Shown piece by piece: positions 37,438 through 46,154 of a DNA stretch of 64,000 bases. Within the stretch, counting starts at the first letter, position 1; each line of letters begins with the position of its first letter. Both the position numbers and the translations under genes were made by a program. Under the pieces are notes generated by a model. That model was not told where the DNA came from, did no database searches, and saw only the letters and a program-made list of their open reading frames with translations. The DNA comes from Bacillota bacterium (GTDB lineage Bacteria > Bacillota_I > Bacilli_A > RF39 > UBA660). Location: positions 1 to 64,000 of the forward strand of contig SVAP01000003.1 in the NCBI GenBank assembly GCA_015059335.1, read 5' to 3'.

Positions 37438-39897
37438 ATGGACAGATTAGAAAAAAATAATATTGTAAAAGAAGTAAGAGATTCATTTTTAGACTATTCT
37501 ATGAGTGTTATTGTAGCGCGTGCATTACCTGACTTAAGAGATGGTTTAAAACCTGTTCATCGTCGTATTCTATATTCAATGTATGAATCTGGTTATACGC
37601 CTGATAAACCACATAAAAAAAGTGCAAGAATTGTAGGGGATGTTATGGGTAAATATCATCCACACGGTGATTCAAGTATTTATGAAGCAATGGTTCGTAT
37701 GGCACAAGATTTCAGTTATAGATATGAATTAGTTGATGGTCATGGAAATTTTGGTAATATAGAAGGTTATGGTGCTGCAGCAATGCGTTATACAGAATCT
37801 AGATTATCGAAGATTTCTCTAGAATTACTTAGAAATATTAATAAAAATACTGTTGATTTTTCACCAAACTTTGATGAATCAGAAAACGAACCAAAGGTTT
37901 TACCATCTAGATTTCCTAATATTTTAGTAAATGGAACAATGGGTATTGCTGTTGGTATGGCAACAAATATACCACCACATAATTTAGGTGAAGTTATTGA
38001 TGGATGTGTTGCATATATTGATAATCCAGATATTGACGTTGATGGATTAATGAAATTTGTTAAAGGCCCAGATTTTCCAACAGGTGCTACTATTCTTGGA
38101 AATAGTGGTATAAAAAAAGCTTATGAAACTGGTAGAGGTACAATTACAATTCGAAGTAGGGCAAGGATAGAAGAAAAAAATGGTAGACAATATATAATTA
38201 TTGACGAGGTACCATATAACGTTAATACTTTAGAATTAAAAAATAAAGTAGCTGAACTAGTACATAATAAGGTAATTGAGGGTATTACTGACTATCATTC
38301 AGATTTAAAAGATGGTATAAAAATAACTATAACACTTAGAAAAGATGCAAATGCACAAGTTATATTAAATAAATTATACAAACATACATCTTTCCAAGTG
38401 AATTATGGAATTATTTTCTTAATGTTAGATCAAGGTGTACCAAAAACATTAGGATTAAAAGAAATTATATCTAAATATATTGATTTTCAAAAAGAAATAA
38501 TAATTAGAAGAACTCAATTTGACCTTGATAAAGCAGAAAAAAGAGTACACATATTAGAAGGTTTGAAAATTGCTTTAGATAATATTGATGAAGTAATTAA
38601 ACTTATTAGAGGTTCTAAATCAGATGAAGAAGCTAAAACTGGACTTATGGAAAAGTTTGGATTGTCTGATGCACAAGCTAATGCAATTCTTGAAATGAAG
38701 TTAAGAAGATTAACTGGATTAGAAAGAAGCAAAATAGAAGAAGAATTAAAAGAATTGTTAGAATTAATAGCAGAATTAAAATCAATATTAGCTTCTGAAG
38801 AAAAAGTTTTAAATATTATTAAAACTGAATTACTTGAAATTAAAGAAAAATATGGTGATGAAAGAAAAACAAGTATCGATATGACAGCAATCGAATATAT
38901 TGAAGATGAATCACTTATCCCAGAAGAAAATATAATTATTGCTTTGACTAAAAATGGATATATTAAAAGAACTACTTCTGATACCTTTAAAGTACAAAGA
39001 AGAGGTGGTGTTGGTATAAAAGGTATGACAACAAATGAGGAAGATTTTGTTGAACATATTATTAATTTATCAACACACGATTATCTACTATTCTTTACAA
39101 ATAAAGGTAAAGTATATAGAATGAAAGGATACGAGGTTCCAGAATTTAGTAGACAATCAAAAGGTTTACCAATTGTTAACTTGTTATCTATAGAAAAAGA
39201 TGAGTATATAAACACAATGTTAACTATAAAAGCAAATGCTGAAGAAAATAAATATTTACTATTTGTTACTAAAAATGGAATTGTTAAGAAGACTGATCTT
39301 GTTGAATTTGATAATATTAGAACAAATGGTAAAATCGCTATTACATTAAAAGATAACGACGAATTAATAAGTGTTAAAAAAACAATTGGTGATAATTATG
39401 TTTTAATTGGATCAAATTTAGGTAGAATGGTTAGATTTAATGAGTCTGAAGTTAGAATAATGGGAAGAACTGCTTCTGGTGTTAGAGGTATTAGTTTAGA
39501 AGAAAATGGATATTGCGTTGGTGCAGAAATTTCTAATAATGATGATGAAATATTGATTGTCACAGAAAAAGGGTATGGAAAGAGAACAAATGTAGATGAA
39601 TTTAGACAAACAAAAAGAGGTAGTAAAGGTGTTAAAGCTTTAAATGTTACTGATAAAAACGGTACAATTGTTTCTTTCAAAATAGTTAATGGTGATGAAG
39701 ATTTAATGATAATTACTGATAATGGTATTATTATAAGATTACCAATTGAACAGGTATCTTTAATGGGTAGAGTAACACAAGGTGTTAGATTAATTAATTT
39801 AAAAGAAAATCAAAAAGTTTCCACTGTAACCAAAATACAAAAACAAGATGAAGAAGAAAACGAAACACTTAGTGAAGAACAAAATAATAATATTTAA
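37438..39897 (+). CDS. gyrA: DNA gyrase subunit A
   Basis: Breaks and rejoins DNA. Seen: active-site Tyr118 (AAMRYTE), quinolone-determining region [10 protein letters not shown] with Ser79 and Glu83 (usual Gram-positive wild-type residues), and the C-terminal beta-pinwheel with six GyrA repeats, including the GyrA-box segment QRRGGVG (near residue 521); 819 residues. AGGAGG precedes the ATG, 11 bp after gyrB. parS sites begin 4 bp after its stop. Confidence 0.98.
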   Translation: MDRLEKNNIVKEVRDSFLDYSMSVIVARALPDLRDGLKPVHRRILYSMYESGYTPDKPHKKSARIVGDVMGKYHPHGDSSIYEAMVRMAQDFSYRYELVDGHGNFGNIEGYGAAAMRYTESRLSKISLELLRNINKNTVDFSPNFDESENEPKVLPSRFPNILVNGTMGIAVGMATNIPPHNLGEVIDGCVAYIDNPDIDVDGLMKFVKGPDFPTGATILGNSGIKKAYETGRGTITIRSRARIEEKNGRQYIIIDEVPYNVNTLELKNKVAELVHNKVIEGITDYHSDLKDGIKITITLRKDANAQVILNKLYKHTSFQVNYGIIFLMLDQGVPKTLGLKEIISKYIDFQKEIIIRRTQFDLDKAEKRVHILEGLKIALDNIDEVIKLIRGSKSDEEAKTGLMEKFGLSDAQANAILEMKLRRLTGLERSKIEEELKELLELIAELKSILASEEKVLNIIKTELLEIKEKYGDERKTSIDMTAIEYIEDESLIPEENIIIALTKNGYIKRTTSDTFKVQRRGGVGIKGMTTNEEDFVEHIINLSTHDYLLFFTNKGKVYRMKGYEVPEFSRQSKGLPIVNLLSIEKDEYINTMLTIKANAEENKYLLFVTKNGIVKKTDLVEFDNIRTNGKIAITLKDNDELISVKKTIGDNYVLIGSNLGRMVRFNESEVRIMGRTASGVRGISLEENGYCVGAEISNNDDEILIVTEKGYGKRTNVDEFRQTKRGSKGVKALNVTDKNGTIVSFKIVNGDEDLMIITDNGIIIRLPIEQVSLMGRVTQGVRLINLKENQKVSTVTKIQKQDEEENETLSEEQNNNI

Positions 39898-39901
39898 TCA
39901 A

Positions 39902-39917
39902 TGTTTCACGTGAAACA
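39902..39917. promoter_or_regulatory. parS: parS site 1
   Basis: TGTTTCACGTGAAACA, perfect 16-bp palindrome of the canonical ParB (Spo0J) site, within a 20-bp palindrome (39900-39919). It sits right after gyrA. Confidence 0.95.
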
Positions 39918-39958
39918 TTAAACAAATATTAAAAATAAATAATATAAAATTAAAACTA

Positions 39959-39974
39959 TGTTTCACGTGAAACA
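39959..39974. promoter_or_regulatory. parS: parS site 2, inside a 36-bp perfect palindrome
   Basis: Same 16-mer; here the symmetry extends without mismatch to 39949-39984 (arms ATTAAAACTA / TAGTTTTAAT). As RNA the long arms could also act as a terminator for gyrA. Confidence 0.95.
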
Positions 39975-40021
39975 TAGTTTTAATATGAAATTATATACAA
40001 AAACAAAATTAAATTAAGTAA

Positions 40022-40037
40022 TGTTTCACGTGAAACA
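40022..40037. promoter_or_regulatory. parS: parS site 3, inside a 32-bp perfect palindrome
   Basis: Same 16-mer; perfect symmetry over 40014-40045 (arms TTAAGTAA / TTACTTAA). Confidence 0.95.
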
Positions 40038-40154
40038 TTACTTAAAATGAAATATATATAAGTAATTTTAAATATTTTATTATAAACAAAACACGGTTAT
40101 AATTAATTTGATAACTTATTTTGATTTTGAATATTAAATATGTTTTTCTAATAA

Positions 40155-40170
40155 TGTTTCACGTGAAACA
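40155..40170. promoter_or_regulatory. parS: parS site 4
   Basis: Same 16-mer, within a 22-bp palindrome (40152-40173). Confidence 0.95.
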
Positions 40171-40261
40171 TTAAATTGTTTTTTTATATTTTGAATTATT
40201 ATAAAACGACATATTAATAAAAAATGATTTTTAAATTTTGTATTTGTTTTTTGCTTATCAA

Positions 40262-40277
40262 TGTTTCACGTGAAACA
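40262..40277. promoter_or_regulatory. parS: parS site 5, inside a 30-bp perfect palindrome
   Basis: Same 16-mer; perfect symmetry over 40255-40284 (arms TTATCAA / TTGATAA). It lies 5 bp upstream of the -35 of the SRP RNA promoter. Apart from the five sites, the 427-bp gap 39898-40324 holds only A/T-rich spacer. Confidence 0.95.
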
Positions 40278-40288
40278 TTGATAAAATG

Positions 40289-40318
40289 TTGCATAAATTG
40301 TTAAAAATATAATATAAT
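40289..40318 (+). promoter_or_regulatory. Sigma-A promoter of the SRP RNA
   Basis: TTGCAT (40289-40294), 18-bp spacer, TATAAT (40313-40318); the predicted start, 7 nt on, is the first G of the RNA's closing stem (40325). Confidence 0.75.
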
Positions 40319-40324
40319 AAATAT

Positions 40325-40401
40325 GCGCAACAAATATGTTGGAAACAGGTCAGGATTGGAAAATAGCAGCCTTAACAACCTCTGTTTGTGTGTGCTTTTT
40401 T
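40325..40401 (+). ncRNA. ffs: Small signal recognition particle RNA (4.5S-like)
   Basis: RNA of the signal recognition particle, which with Ffh targets membrane proteins. Seen: the conserved domain IV core GGTCAGG...GGAA...AGCAGCC (40348-40371) with GGAA tetraloop; 5' GCGCAACAAA pairs with 3' TTTGTGTGTGC (one bulge), then a T7 run. Only about 71 nt plus the tail, with no Alu domain, unlike the long scRNA of B. subtilis. The tetraloop stem is ATT/AAT instead of a G/C stem. In B. subtilis scr lies beside tadA and dnaX, as here, though on the other side of tadA. Confidence 0.92.
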
Positions 40402-40418
40402 TATGGAGTTGATAATAT

Positions 40419-40862
40419 ATGGGTGAAAAGTACTATAAAGAAATAAAAAAATTGTGTGAAAAAGCAATGAAAATAGATTGTGTTCCGGTAGGGGCTGTAG
40501 TTGTTTTAAATAATAAAATAATTGGAAGAGGTTATAATAAAAAAGAAAAAACAAAAAATCCGTTAGATCATGCCGAGATAATTGCAATTAAAAAAGCAAC
40601 AAGAAAAATTAAAAGTTGGAATTTAAGTGAATGTGAATTAATTGTAAGTATGATTCCATGTCAAATGTGTAAAAATGTTATTTATGAATCAAGAATTAAA
40701 AAAATATATTATTATATAAAAAATGATAATGAAAAAAATAAATTTGAAAAAGCAGAGAATAGTACAAGTTTTCAAATAATTAACGAACAAATGTATGAAT
40801 TGGAATTTATTTCAATGTTAAAAAAATTTTTTTCTGAAAAAAGAAAGAAATGTGTTCGATAA
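40419..40862 (+). CDS. tadA: TadA, tRNA-Arg adenosine-34 deaminase
   Basis: Converts wobble A34 to inosine in tRNA-Arg(ACG). Seen: zinc/catalytic motif DHAEIIAI (His, Glu) and PCQMCKNVIY (two Cys); 147 residues. The usual PEPCxMC is MIPCQMC. A small gap follows the SRP RNA; GGAG precedes ATG 40419 by 10 nt. Neighbours dnaX, ebfC and recR match the Bacillus order. Confidence 0.93.
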   Translation: MGEKYYKEIKKLCEKAMKIDCVPVGAVVVLNNKIIGRGYNKKEKTKNPLDHAEIIAIKKATRKIKSWNLSECELIVSMIPCQMCKNVIYESRIKKIYYYIKNDNEKNKFEKAENSTSFQIINEQMYELEFISMLKKFFSEKRKKCVR

Positions 40863-40864
40863 AA

Positions 40865-40884
40865 AATTATAACATGTTATAATT
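40865..40884. repeat. 20-bp perfect palindrome upstream of dnaX
   Basis: AATTATAACATGTTATAATT, perfect symmetry, containing TATAAT on both strands; about 30 bp before the dnaX start, so it may be the dnaX promoter/operator. No matched -35 was identified. Confidence 0.6.
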
Positions 40885-40913
40885 GAAATATACAGCATGA
40901 TTGGGGTGTTAAT

Positions 40914-42593
40914 ATGTATCAAGCGTTATATAGAAAATATAGACCTAATAATTTTAGTGAAGTAATTGGTCAAGATGTAATAAAAAAAACAATAGTAAAT
41001 GAAATTAATAATAATAAAGTTTCACATGCATATTTATTTTGTGGCCCAAGAGGTACAGGAAAAACAAGTATTGCAAAACTTATTGCAAAATTGATAAATT
41101 GTGAAAATCAAAATAATGGTATTCCATGTGAAGCGTGTAAGAGTTGTTTATCATATAAAAATAATGTTGACATAATTGAAATAGATGCAGCTTCAAACAA
41201 TGGTGTTGATGAAATAAGAGAGTTAAGAAATAAAGTAAATTTACTACCTGCTAACTCAAAATATAAAATATATATAATTGATGAAGTTCATATGTTATCA
41301 ATAGGTGCATTTAACGCATTATTAAAGACTTTAGAAGAACCACCAGCACATGTCGTTTTTATTTTAGCAACAACTGAAATTAATAAAATTCCAATAACAA
41401 TTGTATCAAGATGTCAAAGATTCGATTTTAATAAGATTTCTAATAAAAAAATATTTGAAAGATTAAAATTTATATCAGAAAAGGAAAATATAAAAATAAA
41501 TGATGAGGCGCTAGAAGAAATAAGTAGTTTAACTGACGGAGGATTAAGGGATGCGATAGGGTTATTAGATAAGGCAGTTGCTTATACCGATGATGAAATA
41601 ACCACTGAAATTATACATGAAATAAACTATAGTGTTACAAAAAAAGATATACATAAAATAATTAATTATGTGTATCAAAATAATATTAAAAAGTATATTG
41701 AAACTATAGATTCGTTAGATGATAAAGGAAAAGATTTAAATAAATTGGTTGATGAAATAATGTTATATCTAAGAAATATATTAATTGATGAAGATAATAG
41801 TATAGAAATGGATAAAAAAGTTGTTTTAGATTATATAAATCAACTAAATGATATATCATTTAAAATGAAAAATACTAACTATCCAAAAATAATTTTAGAA
41901 ACATTTATAATAAGTGCTAATAAAGATTTTAATCCAAAAATTCAAAAAGAATTACCTTTAGAGAATAACGAAAAAAATAATAAAAAAGATGAATCAGAAT
42001 ATATTAAAAATATAAATAATATTTCTATTCAATCACTGGAATCAGAAATTATGGTAGAAAAAAATATTAATGATAATGATTCGAAATATAATTTGCCTGA
42101 GCCAAAAATAGAAACGATTGAGAATATTGAAAAATTAAAAAAAGTAAGAGCAAATAATTGTCTTTGTAACGCTGATAAAAATTTATTAAATAACCTTAAA
42201 AATAATTGGAATAAAATTTCGGAATATTCTGTTAATCAGGTATACGGAGTTGCAGCTGGTATGCTTTTAGATAGTACACTCACAGTTGTTTCAAATAAAG
42301 AATTATTAGTTGTATTTCCATATCAATCAATGGCAGAAAGGGCTAATAATATAATTCCAAGAATAGAAGAAATATTAAAAATGGCATTTGATATTGAGTA
42401 TAAATTTATTGCATTGGATGAGTCAGAATGGAATAAATTTAAATCAGAGTATATTAAAAGCATTAAAAATAACAAGAAATATAGTTATATAGAAGAAAAT
42501 GTTGATTATGATAATCTATTTAATAAAAAAGATGATATAATAGTTGATCAGGCACTAGAATTCTTTGGAAATAGTGTTGTTCAAGTGATATAG
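40914..42593 (+). CDS. dnaX: DNA polymerase III tau/gamma subunit
   Basis: Clamp-loader ATPase. Seen: YRKYRPNNFSEVIGQ, Walker A GPRGTGKTS, zinc-binding Cys cluster (CENQNNGIPCEACKSC), DEVHMLS and the SRC arginine finger VSRCQRF; domains I-III to about residue 355, then a poly-Asn/Lys linker and a tau-type C-terminal domain (to 559). The linker begins with A-runs that could allow slippage (see findings). RBS GGGGTG. Confidence 0.96.
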   Translation: MYQALYRKYRPNNFSEVIGQDVIKKTIVNEINNNKVSHAYLFCGPRGTGKTSIAKLIAKLINCENQNNGIPCEACKSCLSYKNNVDIIEIDAASNNGVDEIRELRNKVNLLPANSKYKIYIIDEVHMLSIGAFNALLKTLEEPPAHVVFILATTEINKIPITIVSRCQRFDFNKISNKKIFERLKFISEKENIKINDEALEEISSLTDGGLRDAIGLLDKAVAYTDDEITTEIIHEINYSVTKKDIHKIINYVYQNNIKKYIETIDSLDDKGKDLNKLVDEIMLYLRNILIDEDNSIEMDKKVVLDYINQLNDISFKMKNTNYPKIILETFIISANKDFNPKIQKELPLENNEKNNKKDESEYIKNINNISIQSLESEIMVEKNINDNDSKYNLPEPKIETIENIEKLKKVRANNCLCNADKNLLNNLKNNWNKISEYSVNQVYGVAAGMLLDSTLTVVSNKELLVVFPYQSMAERANNIIPRIEEILKMAFDIEYKFIALDESEWNKFKSEYIKSIKNNKKYSYIEENVDYDNLFNKKDDIIVDQALEFFGNSVVQVI

Positions 42594-42603
42594 AGGAGAG
42601 ATA

Positions 42604-42906
42604 ATGATGAATATACAAGCGTTGATGAAACAAGCACAAAAAATGCAAAATGATGTATTAAAGTCAAAAGAAGTTTTAAATAAAAAAATATTTGAAGAAA
42701 AGTATTCTTCTGTTACTGTTCAAGTGAATGGGGCTAAAGAAATTAAAAAAATAGAAATTGATAAAAATATAGAATTAGACCAAGAAGATATTGAAATGTT
42801 AGAAGATACAATTATGATAGCGATTAATAATGCTTTTAAAAAGGTTGATGAAGAAACTGAAAAAGCATTAGGTAAATATGGTCAAGGATTATCAGGACTA
42901 ATGTAA
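42604..42906 (+). CDS. ebfC: YbaB/EbfC-family nucleoid-associated protein
   Basis: Small dimeric DNA-binding protein; precise role uncertain. Seen: 100 residues, MNIQALMKQAQKMQ start, VTVQVNGAKEIKKIEID strands and a C-terminal amphipathic helix. Placement between dnaX and recR is the conserved order. Two adjacent ATGs (42604, 42607) share one RBS GAGGAGA. Confidence 0.94.
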   Translation: MMNIQALMKQAQKMQNDVLKSKEVLNKKIFEEKYSSVTVQVNGAKEIKKIEIDKNIELDQEDIEMLEDTIMIAINNAFKKVDEETEKALGKYGQGLSGLM

Positions 42907-42925
42907 TAGCAAAGAGTGATGAATT

Positions 42926-43543
42926 ATGTATCCAGAAAGTATATTAAATTTAATAGAAAGTTTTAAAAAATTGCCTGGTATTGGTGAAAAAAGTGCGGAA
43001 AGATTGGCATTTTCAATCATTGATTTTGATGATGATGATGTTGAGATGTTTTCAAAATCACTTTTATCTGTAAAAAATAATATAAAAAATTGTACTAAAT
43101 GTAATCATATAACAGAAAACGAAATATGTGATTTATGTGCTGATAATACTAGGGATAAAAAAACATTATGTGTAGTAGAAGACTCTAAAAGCGTAATTAT
43201 GTTTGAAAAATTATCAGTATATAATGGTTTATATTTTGTACTAGATGGGTTAATTTCACCACTAGATAAAATAGGACCAGATGATATTAATTTAGATAAA
43301 TTATTAGAGAAAATTAAAAATGAAAATATAGGTGAAGTAATATTAGCTATTAAACCTACAATTGAAGGAGAAACCACATCATTATACATTTTAAAATTAC
43401 TAGAAGAATATAATAGCACTTCACAAAATGAAAATGTTGCAGTTTCAAGAATAGCGCACGGTATACCATTAGGCGTAGATATGGAATATATCGATTCGTT
43501 AACTCTTGAATTAGCATTACAAGACAGAAAAAAAATATCATAA
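42926..43543 (+). CDS. recR: RecR, recombination mediator
   Basis: Works with RecO/RecF in loading RecA. Seen: N-terminal helix-hairpin-helix (KLPGIGEKSAERLAF), a C4 zinc finger (CTKCNHITENEICDLC), and a TOPRIM domain (CVVEDSKSVIMFE, LAIKPTIEGETTSLYI); 205 residues. In order with ebfC and bofA. Confidence 0.96.
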   Translation: MYPESILNLIESFKKLPGIGEKSAERLAFSIIDFDDDDVEMFSKSLLSVKNNIKNCTKCNHITENEICDLCADNTRDKKTLCVVEDSKSVIMFEKLSVYNGLYFVLDGLISPLDKIGPDDINLDKLLEKIKNENIGEVILAIKPTIEGETTSLYILKLLEEYNSTSQNENVAVSRIAHGIPLGVDMEYIDSLTLELALQDRKKIS

Positions 43544-43586
43544 AAATAATTTGTCCAACATAATAGTTATTAAGAGGTGGACAAAG

Positions 43587-43775
43587 ATGTTAAAAATGAT
43601 ATTTGGAATATTTAAAAAAATAATATTGGCGGCTTTTATTTTATATGGATTCAATTTACTTATGTCTCCATTATCAGTAATTGTACCAATAAATATTATT
43701 ACTGTTTCAGCTGTTACTATTTTAGGTTTTCCAGGCCTATTTGGATTAATTGTGATAATGTTAATCGCACTTTAA
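43587..43775 (+). CDS. bofA: BofA-like inhibitor of pro-sigma-K processing
   Basis: In B. subtilis BofA holds the intramembrane protease SpoIVFB inactive during sporulation. Seen: 62 residues, two hydrophobic segments with the C-terminal family pattern VPINIITVSAVTILGFPGLFGLIVIML. The gene lies after recR as in B. subtilis (recR-yaaL-bofA). Start ATG 43587 with GAGGTGG; the longer frame from 43551 is upstream of the RBS. Short, so family assignment leans on synteny. Confidence 0.85.
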   Translation: MLKMIFGIFKKIILAAFILYGFNLLMSPLSVIVPINIITVSAVTILGFPGLFGLIVIMLIAL

Positions 43776-43792
43776 TTTTAGGGGATGAAGTA

Positions 43793-44677
43793 ATGTCAAA
43801 TAATATAGGAATTTCAACTACAATATTAAAAAATTCAATAAAAAATAATAAACTATCTCATGCATATTTATTTGAATTGCAAGAAAATAATGATGAGATT
43901 GTTTTTTCTTTTATAAAAAATATTATATGTCCTAATAATTATTCTGAAAATTGTAATATATGTTCAATATGTAATAGAATTGATAACAATAATTACCCAT
44001 CAATTAAAATTATTAAACCAGATGGCATGTGGATAAAAAAAGAACAGTTATTAGAGTTACAAAAAGATTTTAGTAAAAAGGCAATTGAATCAAAAAAAAT
44101 GATATATGTAATATATGAATCAGAAAAAATGAATTCTTCTGCTGCAAATACAATATTAAAATTTTTAGAAGAACCTTCGCCTGGTATTATTGCTATTCTA
44201 TTAACTAATAATATACATGGAGTAATGAATACAATAGTATCAAGATGTCAAACAATAAATTGTAAATCAACAGTATATGATGTTGATGGTTTGTTTGATG
44301 AAAAACAAGTGGATACTGTAATTAATTTCGTTAATGAATTAGAGCAAAATAACAATGATATTATTGCTAAAATTCATGTTTTATGGAATAATATATTTGG
44401 TGAAAGAGAGTGTGTTAAAAATACTTTTGAAATAATGTTTTTACTATATTTTAATGCATTACAGTATAAATTAGAAGTTGAAGAAGTTAGTGATAAATAT
44501 ATCAAAATAATTGTTAATAACAATTCAATATATTCATTAAAGAAAAAAATTAACTTAATAAATGATATACGTGAAAATTTGAAATTTAATGTAAATATTG
44601 ATATGTTAATGGACAAGTTTATTATTATGTTTAATGGAGTTGATAGTGATGGATGTAGCGATAATCAAATTATCTAA
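43793..44677 (+). CDS. holB: DNA polymerase III delta' subunit
   Basis: Clamp-loader subunit. Seen: SHAYLFEL near the start, Cys pattern CNICSIC of a zinc module, EKMNSSAANTILKFLEEPSPG and VSRCQT (SRC motif); no intact Walker A, as expected for delta'. 294 residues. It overlaps ricT by 29 bp. Confidence 0.93.
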   Translation: MSNNIGISTTILKNSIKNNKLSHAYLFELQENNDEIVFSFIKNIICPNNYSENCNICSICNRIDNNNYPSIKIIKPDGMWIKKEQLLELQKDFSKKAIESKKMIYVIYESEKMNSSAANTILKFLEEPSPGIIAILLTNNIHGVMNTIVSRCQTINCKSTVYDVDGLFDEKQVDTVINFVNELEQNNNDIIAKIHVLWNNIFGERECVKNTFEIMFLLYFNALQYKLEVEEVSDKYIKIIVNNNSIYSLKKKINLINDIRENLKFNVNIDMLMDKFIIMFNGVDSDGCSDNQII

Positions 44678-45443
44678 TAAAAGTAAATTAGTATTTGCTA
44701 GTTTTAAAAATATTGATTTGGAAGTAGAAAATTATGTTGTATACGATATAGATAAAACTATAAATATTGGTAAGGTAATTCAAATACAAAAAAATAGTAA
44801 AAAAGAATATGAGGCAGAAATAGTTAGAATTGCTTCAAAGAAAGATATTGAAAATAATTTAAAAAATATTGAAGAAGCAAATTATGCATTAAAAAAATGT
44901 GAAAAATTAATAAAAAAATATGAGTTAGATATGAAATTAATTGACGCAGTATATACATTAGACAAAAAACAATTAGTTTTTCAATTTACATCAGAAAACA
45001 GAGTAGACTTTAGAGAATTAGCAAAAGAATTAGCAAGTATTTATAAAACAAGAATAGAATTACGCCAAATTGGGGTACGTGACAAAGCTAAATGTGTAGG
45101 TGGAATTGGTATTTGTGGTAAAGAATTATGTTGTTCACAATATTTACATGAGATGGATACTGTATCTATTAATATGGCTAAAAATCAAAAGTTAGCATTA
45201 ACTCCTAGTAAGATTAATGGGGCTTGTGGTAGATTATTATGTTGTCTCAAATATGAAGACAAACAATATTCTATGTTGAAAAAAGGGTTACCTCTTGTTG
45301 GTAATGAAGTTGAAACTGAATTTGGTAAGGGTATTGTTGAATCTGTTGATATATGTAATAGAAAATATAAAGTTAGTGTTCCTTCACATGGAATTATAGA
45401 ATTAAAATTGGAATTGGAATCAAAAAATGAAAGTAATACATAA
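44649..45443 (+). CDS. ricT: RicT (YaaT), PSP1-domain protein of the Y-complex
   Basis: In B. subtilis RicA-RicF-RicT forms an Fe-S complex that stimulates RNase Y processing and aids competence and sporulation. Seen: PSP1 C-terminal domain with the Cys-rich AKCVGGIGICGKELCCSQY and INGACGRLLCCLKYE; 265 residues. Start ATG 44649 with GGAG; the frame from 44634 is upstream. yabA, which follows yaaT in B. subtilis, is absent here. Confidence 0.93.
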   Translation: MDVAIIKLSNKSKLVFASFKNIDLEVENYVVYDIDKTINIGKVIQIQKNSKKEYEAEIVRIASKKDIENNLKNIEEANYALKKCEKLIKKYELDMKLIDAVYTLDKKQLVFQFTSENRVDFRELAKELASIYKTRIELRQIGVRDKAKCVGGIGICGKELCCSQYLHEMDTVSINMAKNQKLALTPSKINGACGRLLCCLKYEDKQYSMLKKGLPLVGNEVETEFGKGIVESVDICNRKYKVSVPSHGIIELKLELESKNESNT

Positions 45444-46146
45444 TTTATTAGAATATAATAATTTACAAATAGTTCAAGATACTGATTATTTTAACTTTTC
45501 GTTAGATTCGGTATTGTTACCAAATTTTGTAACATTAAATAAAAATATTTCTAACATTTTAGATTTATGTACTGGTAATGCACCTATTCCAATGATATTA
45601 TCAACAAAGACTGATGCTAAAATATATGGAATAGAACTACAGAAAGAAATATATGATTTAGCAAGAGAATCAATTGAAATAAATAAATTAACTGATTGTA
45701 TTACACTAGTAAATAAAAATATCAACGATATTGTAAATGACTTTGAAACAGAGACATTTGATGTAATAACTTGTAATCCACCATATTTTGAAAATCATGG
45801 ATTAAATAGGAAAAATGATAATGAAATAAAATCCGTTGCGCGTCATGAAATACATATGCAATTAGAAGATATATTTAAAATATCAAAAAAACTATTGAAA
45901 AATAGCGGAGTGGTTGCGATTGTTCATAGACCTGAAAGATTAGTAGAAATTATTGAAACAATGAAAAAATATAATATAGAACCTAAAAGATTACAATTTA
46001 TATATCCAAATGAATCAAAAGAATCAAATATGATTTTAATCGAAGGTAAAAAGAATGGTAATAAAGGTTTAAAAATATTAAAACCACTGTTTGTTCATGA
46101 AGATAATGGAAATTATAGAAAAGAAATCTTAGATATGTTTAAGTAG
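45427..46146 (+). CDS. trmN6: tRNA1(Val) A37 N6-methyltransferase family (TrmN6/YabB)
   Basis: AdoMet-dependent N6-adenine methyltransferase acting on tRNA. Seen: LDLCTGNAPIPMIL (AdoMet loop) and catalytic NPPYFENHG; 239 residues. It overlaps ricT by 17 bp. Position and length match YabB; the exact target base is inferred from family. Confidence 0.9.
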   Translation: MKVIHNLLEYNNLQIVQDTDYFNFSLDSVLLPNFVTLNKNISNILDLCTGNAPIPMILSTKTDAKIYGIELQKEIYDLARESIEINKLTDCITLVNKNINDIVNDFETETFDVITCNPPYFENHGLNRKNDNEIKSVARHEIHMQLEDIFKISKKLLKNSGVVAIVHRPERLVEIIETMKKYNIEPKRLQFIYPNESKESNMILIEGKKNGNKGLKILKPLFVHEDNGNYRKEILDMFK

Positions 46147-46154
46147 GTGATGAT

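Noticed and set aside
39949-39984. parS site 2 as a simple gyrA terminator only
   Set aside because: The core is identical to four other parS copies, two of which are not near gene ends, so partition is the main role; a secondary terminator role remains possible.
40372-40587. Minus-strand frame across the SRP RNA and start of tadA
   Set aside because: Overlaps a structured RNA and a real gene; low-complexity Phe/Leu content typical of antisense A/T-rich frames.
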